From: Bacillus sp. 2B10 | GTDB lineage: Bacteria > Pseudomonadota > Alphaproteobacteria > Sphingomonadales > Sphingomonadaceae | Direction: 5' to 3' | Assembly (NCBI GenBank): GCA_003946805.1 | Contig: RPSH01000015.1 | Location: 25,485 to 89,484 of the forward strand | Length of the DNA stretch: 64,000 nucleotides | Shown here: one piece after another, positions 44,906 through 52,641 of the stretch | Numbering within the stretch: the stretch's first letter is position 1 | How the letters are laid out: each line of letters starts with the position of its first letter | Made by a program: the position numbers and the translations under genes | Notes under the pieces: model-generated | The model's database searches: none | What the model was told of the DNA's origin: nothing | What the model saw: the letters and a program-made list of their open reading frames with translations, nothing else

Positions 44906-45208
44906 CGCTCTTTCTCCTCCGATTCGGGATGACAGTGACGATATACAACCGGTTCGGGTCGCGATCGTTGCGCCGGCCTGCCCCACCATCGTGCGGTCCT
45001 CGCCACATTGTAACCATGGTCCGGACACCCGCGCCCCCGTTCGTTCATCGAAGCGACAGATACCGTTGCCGACATGCAACAGTATCCGATTTCATGACGG
45101 CGATGTTGCAATGCGATGCAACACTTCCCGCGCTTTCGGGTTCAGAGGGGCCACGGACAAACCGGCGCGCGTTCGACGCCGGGACCGTAAACGCTGATGA
45201 GGTTTTGT
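44906..45208. promoter_or_regulatory. Divergent promoter region with a TGCAAC-type palindrome
   Basis: 303 bp between the NDH-2 and outer-membrane protein genes. A perfect palindrome GTTGCA-ATGCGA-TGCAAC lies at 45105-45122, with another TGCAAC at about 45075. The outer-membrane gene ribosome site GATGAGG is near 45196. I see no coding sequence. The palindrome may be an operator but no regulator is identified. Confidence 0.5.
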
Positions 45209-45838
45209 ATGCGTAAGCTTTTCACCGTCGCTGCCGCTGCCGCCGCGTTCGTTGCCGTCCCCGCCTTTGCGCAGGACGCCACCGTCGTTCAGGACGCCCC
45301 GACCACCACCGAACCGGCTCCGGCCGTGACCGCACCTGACGGCACCCGCGCCTTCGGCTTCGAACCCTATGTCGCCGTGATGGGCGGCTGGGAACAGTTC
45401 GATTCGGAAGTGACCGATGCCGGCATCCCGCAGGTTCCGCGCAACAACAAGCTGAACGGCGCGCTGGTCGAAGGCATCGTCGGCTTCAACGTGCCGCTGG
45501 GCCCGGTATTCGTCGGCGCCGAAGGCAGCGTCTCGAAGGGCGTGTCGGGCGACATCGATTGGGATTACGGCGCCGCCGGTCGTTTCGGTGTCCGCGCCGG
45601 TGACTCGGGCCTGATCTACGGCAAGGTCGGCTATCGCTGGGTCAATTTCGATGCGTTCGGCCGTGACAGCCGCGACTATCATGAAATGACCTACGGCGCC
45701 GGTTTCGAAGTCGGCCCGAAGGATATCGGTCTGGGCGGCATCACCGGCAACTCGGGCATCCGCCTGCGCGGTGAAGTGTCGACCTTCGGTTCGGCGCACA
45801 GCTTCCGCCCGATGCTGGGTCTGACGTCCCACTTCTAA
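45209..45838 (+). CDS. Small outer-membrane beta-barrel protein (opacity type)
   Basis: 209 residues: a signal peptide (KLFTVAAAAAAFVAVPAFAQ), an acidic Thr/Pro-rich linker and an eight-strand barrel pattern with aromatic girdles (FEPYVAVMGGWEQF, GLIYGKVGYRWVNF) that ends in Phe (RPMLGLTSHF), the C-terminal sorting residue for BAM. ATG 45209 has a GATGAGG ribosome site. It is similar in build to Opa/OmpW-like barrels; the ligand is unknown. Confidence 0.88.
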   Translation: MRKLFTVAAAAAAFVAVPAFAQDATVVQDAPTTTEPAPAVTAPDGTRAFGFEPYVAVMGGWEQFDSEVTDAGIPQVPRNNKLNGALVEGIVGFNVPLGPVFVGAEGSVSKGVSGDIDWDYGAAGRFGVRAGDSGLIYGKVGYRWVNFDAFGRDSRDYHEMTYGAGFEVGPKDIGLGGITGNSGIRLRGEVSTFGSAHSFRPMLGLTSHF

Positions 45839-45900
45839 GCATCCGGCCAGTTCGGGCGGGTCCGGCGTATCGGGACCCGCCCCGGTACCTGCGTATGATG

Positions 45901-45936
45901 AAAGGCCCCGGACGATTGTGTCCGGGGCCTTTTGTT
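45901..45936 (+). terminator. Rho-independent terminator after the outer-membrane protein gene
   Basis: AAAGGCCCCGGAC / GTCCGGGGCCTTTT with a short GATTGT loop and a T-run, about 63 bp after the stop. Confidence 0.85.
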
Positions 45937-46479
45937 TTGCTGGTTGCCGTGATCCCCGCAAGGGCGGGGGAGCTTATAATGCCCCATACAGAACGGGGCT
46001 ATCCACGCGAGAGGCGCGGGAGGAATCTCCTAACGTAAGCGCCGTCGGCCAGTCCTCCCATCCTCTTGGCCGTTCCAGCCTCGTCCAAGGCCGCTGGCAT
46101 GGGATATGCTGGCACCAGGTCCGGTGCGGTCACGAAATCCGTAGCCCACCATCGATGCAAATCCGCAAATGCGCGTACGGCACGATACCGTCGTCGCGCG
46201 TTCCGATTGGCAAAGTAAGGCCCGGAGTCCAGCATGGACTCATGCTTGGACTGTTTGGCGGCATTTGTCGATTCCTAACATATAGAACGTTGTAGAAATA
46301 TTGACCGTGGGAACGTGGAGCTACTTTTCTGCCGGCTGGCTCCCTGAAGTTGCTGCCTGACCCGCCATCCTTCACATCGTGTCAACTTCGCGAAGCGTGC
46401 GCCCATACGCGAGAATCTATTGAAAAGGCCGCCGGGCGCGAACCCGACGGCCTTCTCCCGTAGGACCGCTGTGCCGCGG
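45937..46479. other. Gene-poor, AT-richer stretch
   Basis: 543 bp without a supported gene, with visibly lower GC than the surroundings, especially near 46180-46420. Two short frames on the minus strand (45999-46235 and 46130-46375) have no ribosome site and look unlike any family I know. A GGAGGAATCTCC palindrome sits near 46018-46029. The region may be a degraded insertion. The final part, around 46425-46455 (GGCCGCCGGGCGCG... CCGACGGCC), is a hairpin after the 46480 gene. Confidence 0.45.
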
Positions 46480-46791
46480 TTACTCTTCGATCGTGACCCG
46501 GCCGTTGCGGACGATCATGCCGCGCTCGGCCATTTCCTTGCGGAAATCATGCTTCGCATCGGCAACCTCGCGACGATATTCCGCCCACGCGTCCTCGCGG
46601 TCGGCGGCATCGTCGGCACGCGCCAGATCGCTGCTCAGTTCGCGCTTCGCCTCCGACAGGTCGGTCTTGTAGTCGAGATAATAGGGGTTGTAGTCCGAAT
46701 AGACCGGGACCGTGCGACGGTCCTTGGCCAGCGCGGGCGTCGTTACGACCGCAGTTGCGGCGACGGCGATCAGCAATGTCGTGCGGTTCAT
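46480..46791 (-). CDS. Small secreted, charged helical protein
   Basis: 103 residues with a signal peptide (TTLLIAVAATAVVTTPALA) and a mature part that is highly charged and helical (AKRELSSDLARADDAADRED, YRREVADAKHDFRKEM). It is probably periplasmic; no family recognised. It is divergent from the HNH-type gene, 161 bp away. Confidence 0.72.
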   Translation of the reverse strand: MNRTTLLIAVAATAVVTTPALAKDRRTVPVYSDYNPYYLDYKTDLSEAKRELSSDLARADDAADREDAWAEYRREVADAKHDFRKEMAERGMIVRNGRVTIEE

Positions 46792-46952
46792 GGGGGTTCT
46801 CCCTTTTCCTGAACTTGCCGGCGTACAACCCGTTGTGGATGAAGTCGGTTCCTTCACCTGCGGTTCATCTGCCGGAGCCCGTTCGGGATTTGCCGGCGAC
46901 TGCTTGCCAATTGCCGGCCCCATGCCGATCTTTCGTCGCGAAGGGATCGGAC

Positions 46953-47288
46953 ATGGCCGGACGGGTGAAGCGCAAGGCGGGACTGGCGGCGGCCGAGGCA
47001 CTGGCGGCGCGTACCGTCGCACCGCTCCCCTGCGCGCTGTGCGACCGCCCGATCGGGACGCAGGTCGAATGGCACCACCGCGTGCCCAGGAGCGAGGGCG
47101 GACGCGAGACCGTACCGGTCCACCCGATCTGCCACCGCACCATCCATGCCAGCGCGACCAACGCGGAGCTGGCGGGGCCACTGGCGGATATCGACACGCT
47201 GCGGGCGCTGCCGGCGGTGGCGAAGTTCGTGGCGTGGGTGGCGGATAAGCCCGCCGACTTCCGGGCGCCGGTGCGGCGGGGGCGGTAG
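46953..47288 (+). CDS. Small HNH-type nuclease-like protein
   Basis: 111 residues. The core CALCDRPIG... VEWHHRVPRSEGGRETVPVH... CHRTIHA contains a C-x2-C zinc pair, an HH, an Asn-free linker and a C-H pair, the order of residues in HNH/beta-beta-alpha-metal endonucleases. Function as a nuclease is not proved; small HNH proteins may be household or phage-derived. ATG 46953 gives the shortest clean product. Confidence 0.72.
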   Translation: MAGRVKRKAGLAAAEALAARTVAPLPCALCDRPIGTQVEWHHRVPRSEGGRETVPVHPICHRTIHASATNAELAGPLADIDTLRALPAVAKFVAWVADKPADFRAPVRRGR

Positions 47289-47315
47289 GGCTAGCCCCGT
47301 GTGTTCCGCGGCGGG

Positions 47316-47446
47316 CCTGGAGTTTGATCCATGGGCATGGAGTCGTCACCCCGGCGCAGGCCGGGGTCTCCATCGGCTCCTGCTGCGCGCTACCACCGGG
47401 AGATCCCAGCCTTCGCCGGGATGACGCCCGTTTCAACAGGGATGAC
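47316..47446. repeat. Family-2b repeat copy
   Basis: It opens with CCTGGAGTTTGATCCATG, then CACCCCGGCGCAGGCCGGGGT, the conserved core ATCGGCTCCTGCTGCGCG and GCTACCACCGGG, and the closing arm AGCCTTCGCCGGGATGAC. It is most similar to the copies at 10809 and 35294. Confidence 0.7.
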
Positions 47447-47459
47447 TCTGGACCAACGA

Positions 47460-47555
47460 CCGTCGTCCCCGCGCAGGCGGGGCCTCATACATGCCACGCC
47501 GGCTACGCCAGCGCGAACGTCAGCACCTATGGATTGCCGCCTTCGTGGGAATGAC
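47460..47555. repeat. REP-type inverted repeat (family 2a)
   Basis: Arms GTCGTCCCCGCGCAGGCGGGG and CCGCCTTCGTGGGAATGACG, separated by about 55 bp. Confidence 0.6.
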
Positions 47556-47602
47556 GGAAGGGGGAAGGTCCTGCCAGCGCAGGGGCAGCCGCATTTCGCG
47601 CT

Positions 47603-47733
47603 GTCCTACACGTTCGCGCGTCGGCATCATGCTGCCGGGCCATCGTGAGCCCGGCTCTTTGACACCGCCAATTCTGTATCGCCGATCGGCTGACTCGCAG
47701 ATAGCGTGCGAGTGTGACTTTCGTGACCTTTGG
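47603..47733 (+). repeat. Three-copy element, copy B
   Basis: Box 1 GTCCTACA (about 47603-47610), box 2 CTCTTTGACA (47655-47664) and box 3 AGTGTGACTTTCGTGACC (47711 onward to 47733). Between boxes 1 and 2 is a short GCCGGGC / GCCCGGC hairpin. It is followed by hairpins near 47740-47827 and then the nrdB stop. Confidence 0.65.
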
Positions 47734-47739
47734 ACGGCG

Positions 47740-47827
47740 GGCACGGGCAAAGCCCGTGCCGTCGGCCGGCGCTTCGGGCGCCGCCGGCCGGGCCGCGCCT
47801 TCAGGCTCGGGGTAGCTGCGCTACCCC
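47740..47827. terminator. String of three hairpins downstream of nrdB
   Basis: GCACGGGC-AAA-GCCCGTGC (about 47741-47759), a GC-rich GGCCGGCG / CGCCGCCGGCC pair (about 47764-47789) and GGGGTAG-CTGCG-CTACCCC (47809-47827). The last ends 11 bp from the nrdB stop codon. Together they probably terminate the nrdB transcript or protect its 3' end. Confidence 0.5.
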
Positions 47828-47838
47828 TTGCCCGGCGC

Positions 47839-48888
47839 TCATTCCGCCGCAACCCCGCCGAACATGTCGCCCATGCCGCTGGCTTCCTCGTTCGCCGGTG
47901 CCACGACTTTCGCCTTCTGGCGCTTGTCGAAGCCGTCCCACACCTCGTTCCAGTTGCCGCGTGTCGCCGCCTTCGAATATTCCGTCGCACGCTGTTCGAA
48001 GAAGTTGGCGTGCTCGACGCCATTCAGCAGCGGCGCCAGCCACGGCAGGGGGTGTTCGTCGATCAGGTAGATCGGCTTCATGCCCAGCTGCCCCAGCCGC
48101 CAGTCGGCGATGTAGCGGATATACTTCTTGATCTCCTTCGCGGTCATGCCGTGGACCGGCCCCATTTCAAAGGCGAGATCGATGAAATTATCCTCCAGCC
48201 GCACCGTCGTCTGGCACATGTCGGCAATGTCGTCGCGCACCGACCGCGTCATGCAGTCGCGTTCCTTGCAGAAGGCGTGGAACAACTTGATGATGCCTTC
48301 GCAGTGCAGGCTCTCGTCGCGGACCGACCATGACACGATCTGCCCCATGCCCTTCATCTTGTTGAAGCGCGGGAAGTTCATCAGCATCGCGAACGACGCG
48401 AACAGCTGCAGCCCTTCGGTGAAGCCGCCGAACATGGCGAGGGTCTTGGCGATATCCTCGTCGGTATCGACCCCGAAGTTCTGGAGATAGTCGTGCTTGT
48501 CCTTCATCTCGCTATATTCGAGGAAGGCGCCATATTCGCTTTCGGGCATCCCGATCGTGTCGAGCAGGTGGCTGTACGCCGCGATATGCACCGTCTCCAT
48601 GTTGGAGAAGGCGGCGAGCATCATCTTGACCTCGGTCGGCTTGAAGATGCGACCATATTTCTCGTGGTAGCAGTCCTGCACCTCGACGTCCGCCTGGGTG
48701 AAGAAGCGGAAGATCTGCGTCAGCAGGTTGCGCTCGTGCGGGGTCAGCTTCTGCGCCCAGTCGCGGCAATCCTCGCCCAGCGGCACCTCTTCGGGCATCC
48801 AGTGGATCTGCTGCTGGCGCTTCCAGAAATCGAACGCCCAGGGGTATTCGAACGGCTTGTACTGCTTGCGGGCTTCGGTGAGCGACAT
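47839..48888 (-). CDS. nrdB: Ribonucleotide reductase small subunit, class I
   Basis: 349 residues. It supplies the tyrosyl-radical cofactor for NrdA. Di-metal ligands are evident: Asp/Glu in ADVEVQD, NMETVH (Glu and His), GFTEGLQLF (Glu), and RDESLHCEG (Glu and His). The radical tyrosine stands three residues after the first ligand His in ETVHIAAY, as in class Ia R2. The C-terminus (DMFGGVAAE) would dock on NrdA. There is no ATP-cone. It is separated from nrdA by three short genes. Confidence 0.95.
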   Translation of the reverse strand: MSLTEARKQYKPFEYPWAFDFWKRQQQIHWMPEEVPLGEDCRDWAQKLTPHERNLLTQIFRFFTQADVEVQDCYHEKYGRIFKPTEVKMMLAAFSNMETVHIAAYSHLLDTIGMPESEYGAFLEYSEMKDKHDYLQNFGVDTDEDIAKTLAMFGGFTEGLQLFASFAMLMNFPRFNKMKGMGQIVSWSVRDESLHCEGIIKLFHAFCKERDCMTRSVRDDIADMCQTTVRLEDNFIDLAFEMGPVHGMTAKEIKKYIRYIADWRLGQLGMKPIYLIDEHPLPWLAPLLNGVEHANFFEQRATEYSKAATRGNWNEVWDGFDKRQKAKVVAPANEEASGMGDMFGGVAAE

Positions 48889-48930
48889 GGGGTTACTCCG
48901 GGGAAATTTGGGTTGTTCTGAAATCTGTTG

Positions 48931-49009
48931 TGCTCCCGCGCAGGCGGGAGCCTAGGGGCGCGACCGTCGTCGCTTGTGGCTCTGGACCCCCGCCTTCGCG
49001 GGGGTATGA
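48931..49009. repeat. REP-type inverted repeat (family 2a)
   Basis: Arms TGCTCCCGCGCAGGCGGGAGC and ACCCCCGCCTTCGCGGGGGT, about 25 bp apart. It lies in the 131-bp gap upstream of nrdB, between the nrdB start and the small membrane-protein stop, so nrdB probably has its promoter near or within this gap. Confidence 0.65.
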
Positions 49010-49019
49010 TCGGTTCGGG

Positions 49020-49217
49020 TCATGCCGACCCCCACGACCATTGCGCGATGCCGAAGATCGTCAGGATGATGCCCAGCGCCAGCGCCATCATCCCCGTCAT
49101 GCCGTGGGCATAGCGGCTCTGCGCGGTCCTGCGCGAACGCAGGCGCAGCAGCAGCCACAGCCCGACGCCGCCCGATACCAGCGCGACGCACAACATGATG
49201 AGGACGTTCGCGGTCAT
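49020..49217 (-). CDS. Small two-helix membrane protein
   Basis: 65 residues: helix 1 (LIMLCVALVSGGVGLWLLL), a basic loop (RLRSRRTAQSRYAHG) and helix 2 (MMALALGIILTIFGIAQW). A clear two-span inner-membrane protein of unknown function. It is between nrdB and nrdA on the same strand and divergent from the DUF2171 gene, 53 bp away. Confidence 0.72.
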   Translation of the reverse strand: MTANVLIMLCVALVSGGVGLWLLLRLRSRRTAQSRYAHGMTGMMALALGIILTIFGIAQWSWGSA

Positions 49218-49270
49218 GCGACCAACTGCGAAGACGCGCGTTTCACCGCCGCCCCCACAGGAGAACTATC

Positions 49271-49546
49271 ATGGCCGATCTCAGCAACATCAACGAACAT
49301 GCCGAAGTCATCGGTGCCGACGGCGTCCATGTCGGCACCGTCGACCGCGTCGAAGGCGACCGCATCAAGCTGACCAAAAAGGACAGCGGCGCGGACATCG
49401 AAGGAGCCGAAAGCGCACATGCCGGGCATCACCATTATATCGACGGCGGCCTCGTGGCCGAGGTCGAGGGCGACACCGTCCGCCTGAGCGCCAACGCCGA
49501 CGTGGCGGTGACGTTCGAAACCGAAGAAGACGGCTCGGCGATCTGA
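49271..49546 (+). CDS. DUF2171 protein
   Basis: 91 residues, acidic, beta-rich and cytosolic-looking. It has the DUF2171-type pattern in which a short strand (HAEVIGADGVHVGTVDRVEGDRIKL) resembles a PRC-barrel start, a central GHHHYIDGGLV segment and an acidic end. The family is known in alphaproteobacteria, often in stress regions; the function is not established. It has a good AGGAGAA ribosome site just upstream. Confidence 0.82.
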   Translation: MADLSNINEHAEVIGADGVHVGTVDRVEGDRIKLTKKDSGADIEGAESAHAGHHHYIDGGLVAEVEGDTVRLSANADVAVTFETEEDGSAI

Positions 49547-49644
49547 CGACGTGCGGCGCGCGTACCGGACGCGCGCCGCCCCTGTCGGCCACCGCCCCGC
49601 CGGATGCCGACCGAACGCTCCGCATTCGGCGGCATCTGCGGGCA

Positions 49645-49887
49645 TCACGCCCCCATCATCCACGACACCAGCGCGGCACCCGCGCCCGCGATCCCGCCGA
49701 ACCAGATCACGTTGGTCAGGAACGGCCGGTGTGCGCCGAACGGCTCGTTCGCCGGGTCCTTGCCGCCGGTCGCCAGCACCTTGCGGCGCCGCGCCTCGAA
49801 CGCCTCGACCTGCTTGGGCTGCGAATACATCCACGCCATCAACGGCCCGAGCGTTACGGCGAACACGAAGAATATCAGGATCGGCAT
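49645..49887 (-). CDS. Small membrane protein with a poly-G upstream tract
   Basis: 80 residues: an N-terminal helix (ILIFFVFAVTLGPLMAWMYS), a basic loop (EARRRKVLATGGKD) and a C-terminal helix (NVIWFGGIAGAGAALVSWMM). A two-span inner-membrane protein of unknown function. A run of 12 G on the plus strand (49907-49918) starts about 20 bp upstream of its ATG, between any promoter and the ribosome site, or within the spacer. Confidence 0.7.
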   Translation of the reverse strand: MPILIFFVFAVTLGPLMAWMYSQPKQVEAFEARRRKVLATGGKDPANEPFGAHRPFLTNVIWFGGIAGAGAALVSWMMGA

Positions 49888-49906
49888 CGGTACCTTCTCC
49901 TTGGTC

Positions 49907-49918
49907 GGGGGGGGGGGG
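49907..49918. repeat. Homopolymer of 12 G
   Basis: Twelve consecutive G on the plus strand (C on the coding strand of the gene ending at 49645). Such tracts slip readily during replication. Its place close to a start codon makes it a candidate length-variable switch, or an assembly-prone spot. Confidence 0.75.
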
Positions 49919-49981
49919 CGGAGGCCTTGTCCTATACCGCCCCGCCGTCAGACGGGACGGCCGCGCCGCCCCGCCGCCTGT

Positions 49982-51880
49982 TCACTGGCAAGCCAGACAC
50001 TCGTCATAATCGGTCGTCTCGCCCAGATCGAACTTGGCCAGCTCCGACGTATTGTCCGCCTCGACCCCACCAGCGAACCCGGCACGCTGCACCGACTTCG
50101 ACCGCAGGTAATAGAGCGATTTGATGCCCAGCTCCCACGCGCGATAGTGGAGCATCAGCAGATCCCACTTCTCGACATCGGCCGGGATGAACAGGTTCAG
50201 CGACTGCGCCTGGTCGATGAACGGCGCGCGGTCCCCGGCCAGTTCGAGCAGCCAGCGCTGGTCGATCTCGAAGCTGGTCTTGAACGTGTCCTTCTCTTCC
50301 TGGCTCAGGAAATCGAGATGCTGCACCGACCCGCCGCGCTCGAGGATCGTGTTCCACACCGCGTCGCTGTTCTTCGACTTCGCGATCAGCAGCTTTTCGA
50401 GATACGGGTTCTTGACCGACCACGATCCCGACAGCGTCTTGTGGGTATAGATGTTCGCCGGGATCGGTTCGATGCAGGCACTGGTGCCGCCGCAGATGAT
50501 GCTGATCGACGCGGTCGGCGCGATCGCCATCTTGCAGCTGAACCGCTCCATCACGCCCATGTCGGCCGCGTCGGGGCAGGGGCCACGCTCGTTGGCAAGG
50601 TGCATCGATGCCTCGTTCACCTGCGCATTGACGTGGCGGAAGATCTTCAGGTTCCACGCCTTGGCCATCGCCCCTTCGAACGGGAGCCCGCGCGCCTGCA
50701 GGAACGAGTGGAAGCCCATGACGCCCAGGCCCACCGACCGCTCGCGCTCCGCCGAATAGCGCGCCCGCGCCATCTCGTCGGGCGCCCGCTCGATATAGTC
50801 GGTGAGGACGTTGTCGAGGAAGCGCATCACGTCCTCGATGAACCGCTTGTCGCCGTTCCATTCGTCCCACGTCTCGAGGTTCAGCGACGACAGGCAGCAC
50901 ACGGCGGTGCGGTCGTTGCCCAGATGGTCCTTGCCGGTCGGCAGCGTGATCTCGCTGCACAGGTTGGAGGTCGACACCTTCAGCCCGAGGTCGCGGTGAT
51001 GCTTGGGCATCGTGTTGTTCACATGGTCGCTGAACACGATGTACGGCTCGCCGGTGGCGAGGCGGGTCTCGACCAGCTTCTGGAACAGCGAGCGTGCATC
51101 GACCGTGGCACGGACCGATCCATCCTTGGGGCTGGTCAGGTTCCATTCGGCGCCGTCGCGCACCGCCTCCATGAACGCGTCGGGGATCAGGACGCCATGG
51201 TGCAGGTTCAGCGCCTTGCGGTTGAAATCGCCGCTGGGCTTGCGGATTTCGAGGAACTCCTCGATCTCCGGGTGGCTGACGTCGAGATAGCAGGCGGCCG
51301 ATCCGCGACGCAGCGACCCTTGCGAAATGGCGAGGGTCAGCGAGTCCATGACCCGCACGAACGGGATGATGCCGCTGGTCTTGCCGTTCAGGCCGACCGG
51401 TTCGCCGATGCCGCGCACGCTGCCCCAATAGGTGCCGATGCCGCCGCCGCGCGACGCCAGCCACACATTCTCGTTCCACGTCTCGACGATGCCCTCGAGG
51501 CTGTCGGGGACGGAGTTGAGATAGCAGCTGATCGGCAGGCCGCGCCCGGTGCCACCGTTCGACAGGACCGGCGTGGCGGGCATGAACCACAGCTTCGAGA
51601 TATAGTCGTACAGCCGCTGCGCATGGTCGGCGTCATCGGCATAGGCCGACGCGACGCGCACGAACAGGTCTTGGTACGATTCGCCCGGCAGCAGGTAGCG
51701 GTCCTTGAGCGTATCCTTGCCGAAATCGGTCAGCCGCGCGTCGCGCGAATGGTCGACCTCGACCGCGTGCAGCTGTGCGTCAACCGTGCGGCTGGTGCGC
51801 ACGGCCGGGGTTTCGGCGGGCGCCGGATCGGCGAATTGCAGCTCGTTCATCTGGGCATCCTGACTGTCCTGGAAGGTCAT
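49982..51880 (-). CDS. nrdA: Ribonucleotide reductase large subunit, class I
   Basis: Reduces ribonucleoside diphosphates. About 632 residues from the ATG at 51880 (two alternative starts nearby). It has the LPISCYLNSV site with one of the redox cysteines, the radical-site and substrate-loop motifs (NLCSEITLP, SLNLETWD), the tyrosine pair region (LYYLRSKSVQRAGFAGG) and the terminal CLACQ, the shuttle cysteine pair. There is no N-terminal ATP-cone: the protein begins just before the catalytic (beta-alpha)10 barrel. The short N-terminus was read directly; the lack of a cone is a sequence observation. Confidence 0.95.
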   Translation of the reverse strand: MTFQDSQDAQMNELQFADPAPAETPAVRTSRTVDAQLHAVEVDHSRDARLTDFGKDTLKDRYLLPGESYQDLFVRVASAYADDADHAQRLYDYISKLWFMPATPVLSNGGTGRGLPISCYLNSVPDSLEGIVETWNENVWLASRGGGIGTYWGSVRGIGEPVGLNGKTSGIIPFVRVMDSLTLAISQGSLRRGSAACYLDVSHPEIEEFLEIRKPSGDFNRKALNLHHGVLIPDAFMEAVRDGAEWNLTSPKDGSVRATVDARSLFQKLVETRLATGEPYIVFSDHVNNTMPKHHRDLGLKVSTSNLCSEITLPTGKDHLGNDRTAVCCLSSLNLETWDEWNGDKRFIEDVMRFLDNVLTDYIERAPDEMARARYSAERERSVGLGVMGFHSFLQARGLPFEGAMAKAWNLKIFRHVNAQVNEASMHLANERGPCPDAADMGVMERFSCKMAIAPTASISIICGGTSACIEPIPANIYTHKTLSGSWSVKNPYLEKLLIAKSKNSDAVWNTILERGGSVQHLDFLSQEEKDTFKTSFEIDQRWLLELAGDRAPFIDQAQSLNLFIPADVEKWDLLMLHYRAWELGIKSLYYLRSKSVQRAGFAGGVEADNTSELAKFDLGETTDYDECLACQ

Positions 51881-52239
51881 CGTCCCCGTTTCCCCTGTCT
51901 TCGGACGGAGCACGTCGTCCCCGTCGATAAAATTGGCGTGTCGACCGCATGCAGCGGCGCATCGCCGGTTCGAACGACGGCTGGCGACATGGTCGTCGTG
52001 TCGCGGCGTCGATCGAGGTGAATACCATTTGTAGCGGTTGGCCCGCCGTCGCCCCTACTAATTGTAGCAAATGGTCGTGCGCGCAAGCGGCTAAATTTCG
52101 GGCGGCCGGGGGAACCGGCCGGCTGCGGGCGATACGATCGGCGCGACGCGCGGACCTCTGCCGCCTGCGCGAAATGCAAGCGAATAAAACGGGAACATCA
52201 ATTCATTTTTTCGTTCGGCGGCGGTGGCGTGCCGACGAA
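51881..52239. promoter_or_regulatory. nrdA upstream region with a repeated 13-bp motif
   Basis: 359 bp with no supported gene. Near 52023-52035 and 52056-52068 lie two imperfect direct copies, TACCATTTGTAGC and TACTAATTGTAGC (11 of 13 identical), 33 bp apart in an AT-rich patch. Within them CCATTTGTAG and CTACTAATTG fit the central C-w-A-n4-T-w-G pattern of NrdR boxes, at an offset of 30 bp, about three helical turns. This fits a paired NrdR operator, but the outer bases match poorly. Confidence 0.4.
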
Positions 52240-52641
52240 TCAGCCGTCCCGCCGGAACCGGCCCGAGACCCGTGCCTGCCATCCCAGCAGCAGCGGGACG
52301 AGGATCAGTTCGATGCACAGGCCGCTCAGGTGCGACGCCGACGGCACGCCGCTGGCCGCCAGCGACCATAGCCGTGCGAACCCGCCGATCACGACCATCA
52401 TCCCCAGCAGGCGGAAGCGGCCGCCCTTGCGTTCGATGCCGGGAATGCAGCTGACGAAGCCGATCGCCAACCCGAGGAACAGGCCCGACAGATACCGGAA
52501 ATGGCTGTCCATGTCGGTCGCGGGCGCCGGATGCAGCCATGCTGCGCCGATCGCGATGCCGGCCAGCGAGGCGGTGAGCGGCACGACGCAGGTAACCGCG
52601 ACCGCCGCCTGCAACAGCGTACGCTCGCGACGCGGGCTCAC
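52240..52641 (-). CDS. DUF4345-type membrane protein
   Basis: 133 residues with four hydrophobic helices (LLQAAVAVTCVVPLTASLAGI first). The segment GLFLGLAIGFVSCIPGIERK and the following helix resemble DUF4345. The GTG start at 52641 is chosen because it overlaps the stop of the upstream DUF2721 gene by four bases (GTGA). Function unknown. Confidence 0.75.
   Translation of the reverse strand: MSPRRERTLLQAAVAVTCVVPLTASLAGIAIGAAWLHPAPATDMDSHFRYLSGLFLGLAIGFVSCIPGIERKGGRFRLLGMMVVIGGFARLWSLAASGVPSASHLSGLCIELILVPLLLGWQARVSGRFRRDG

Noticed and set aside
45999..46375. Two short minus-strand frames in the AT-richer gap
   Set aside because: No ribosome site, no motif and overlapping each other in different frames.
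8296..49009. CRISPR array from the repeated hairpins
   Set aside because: The repeats are dispersed, single or paired, not regularly spaced with unique spacers, and there are no cas genes.
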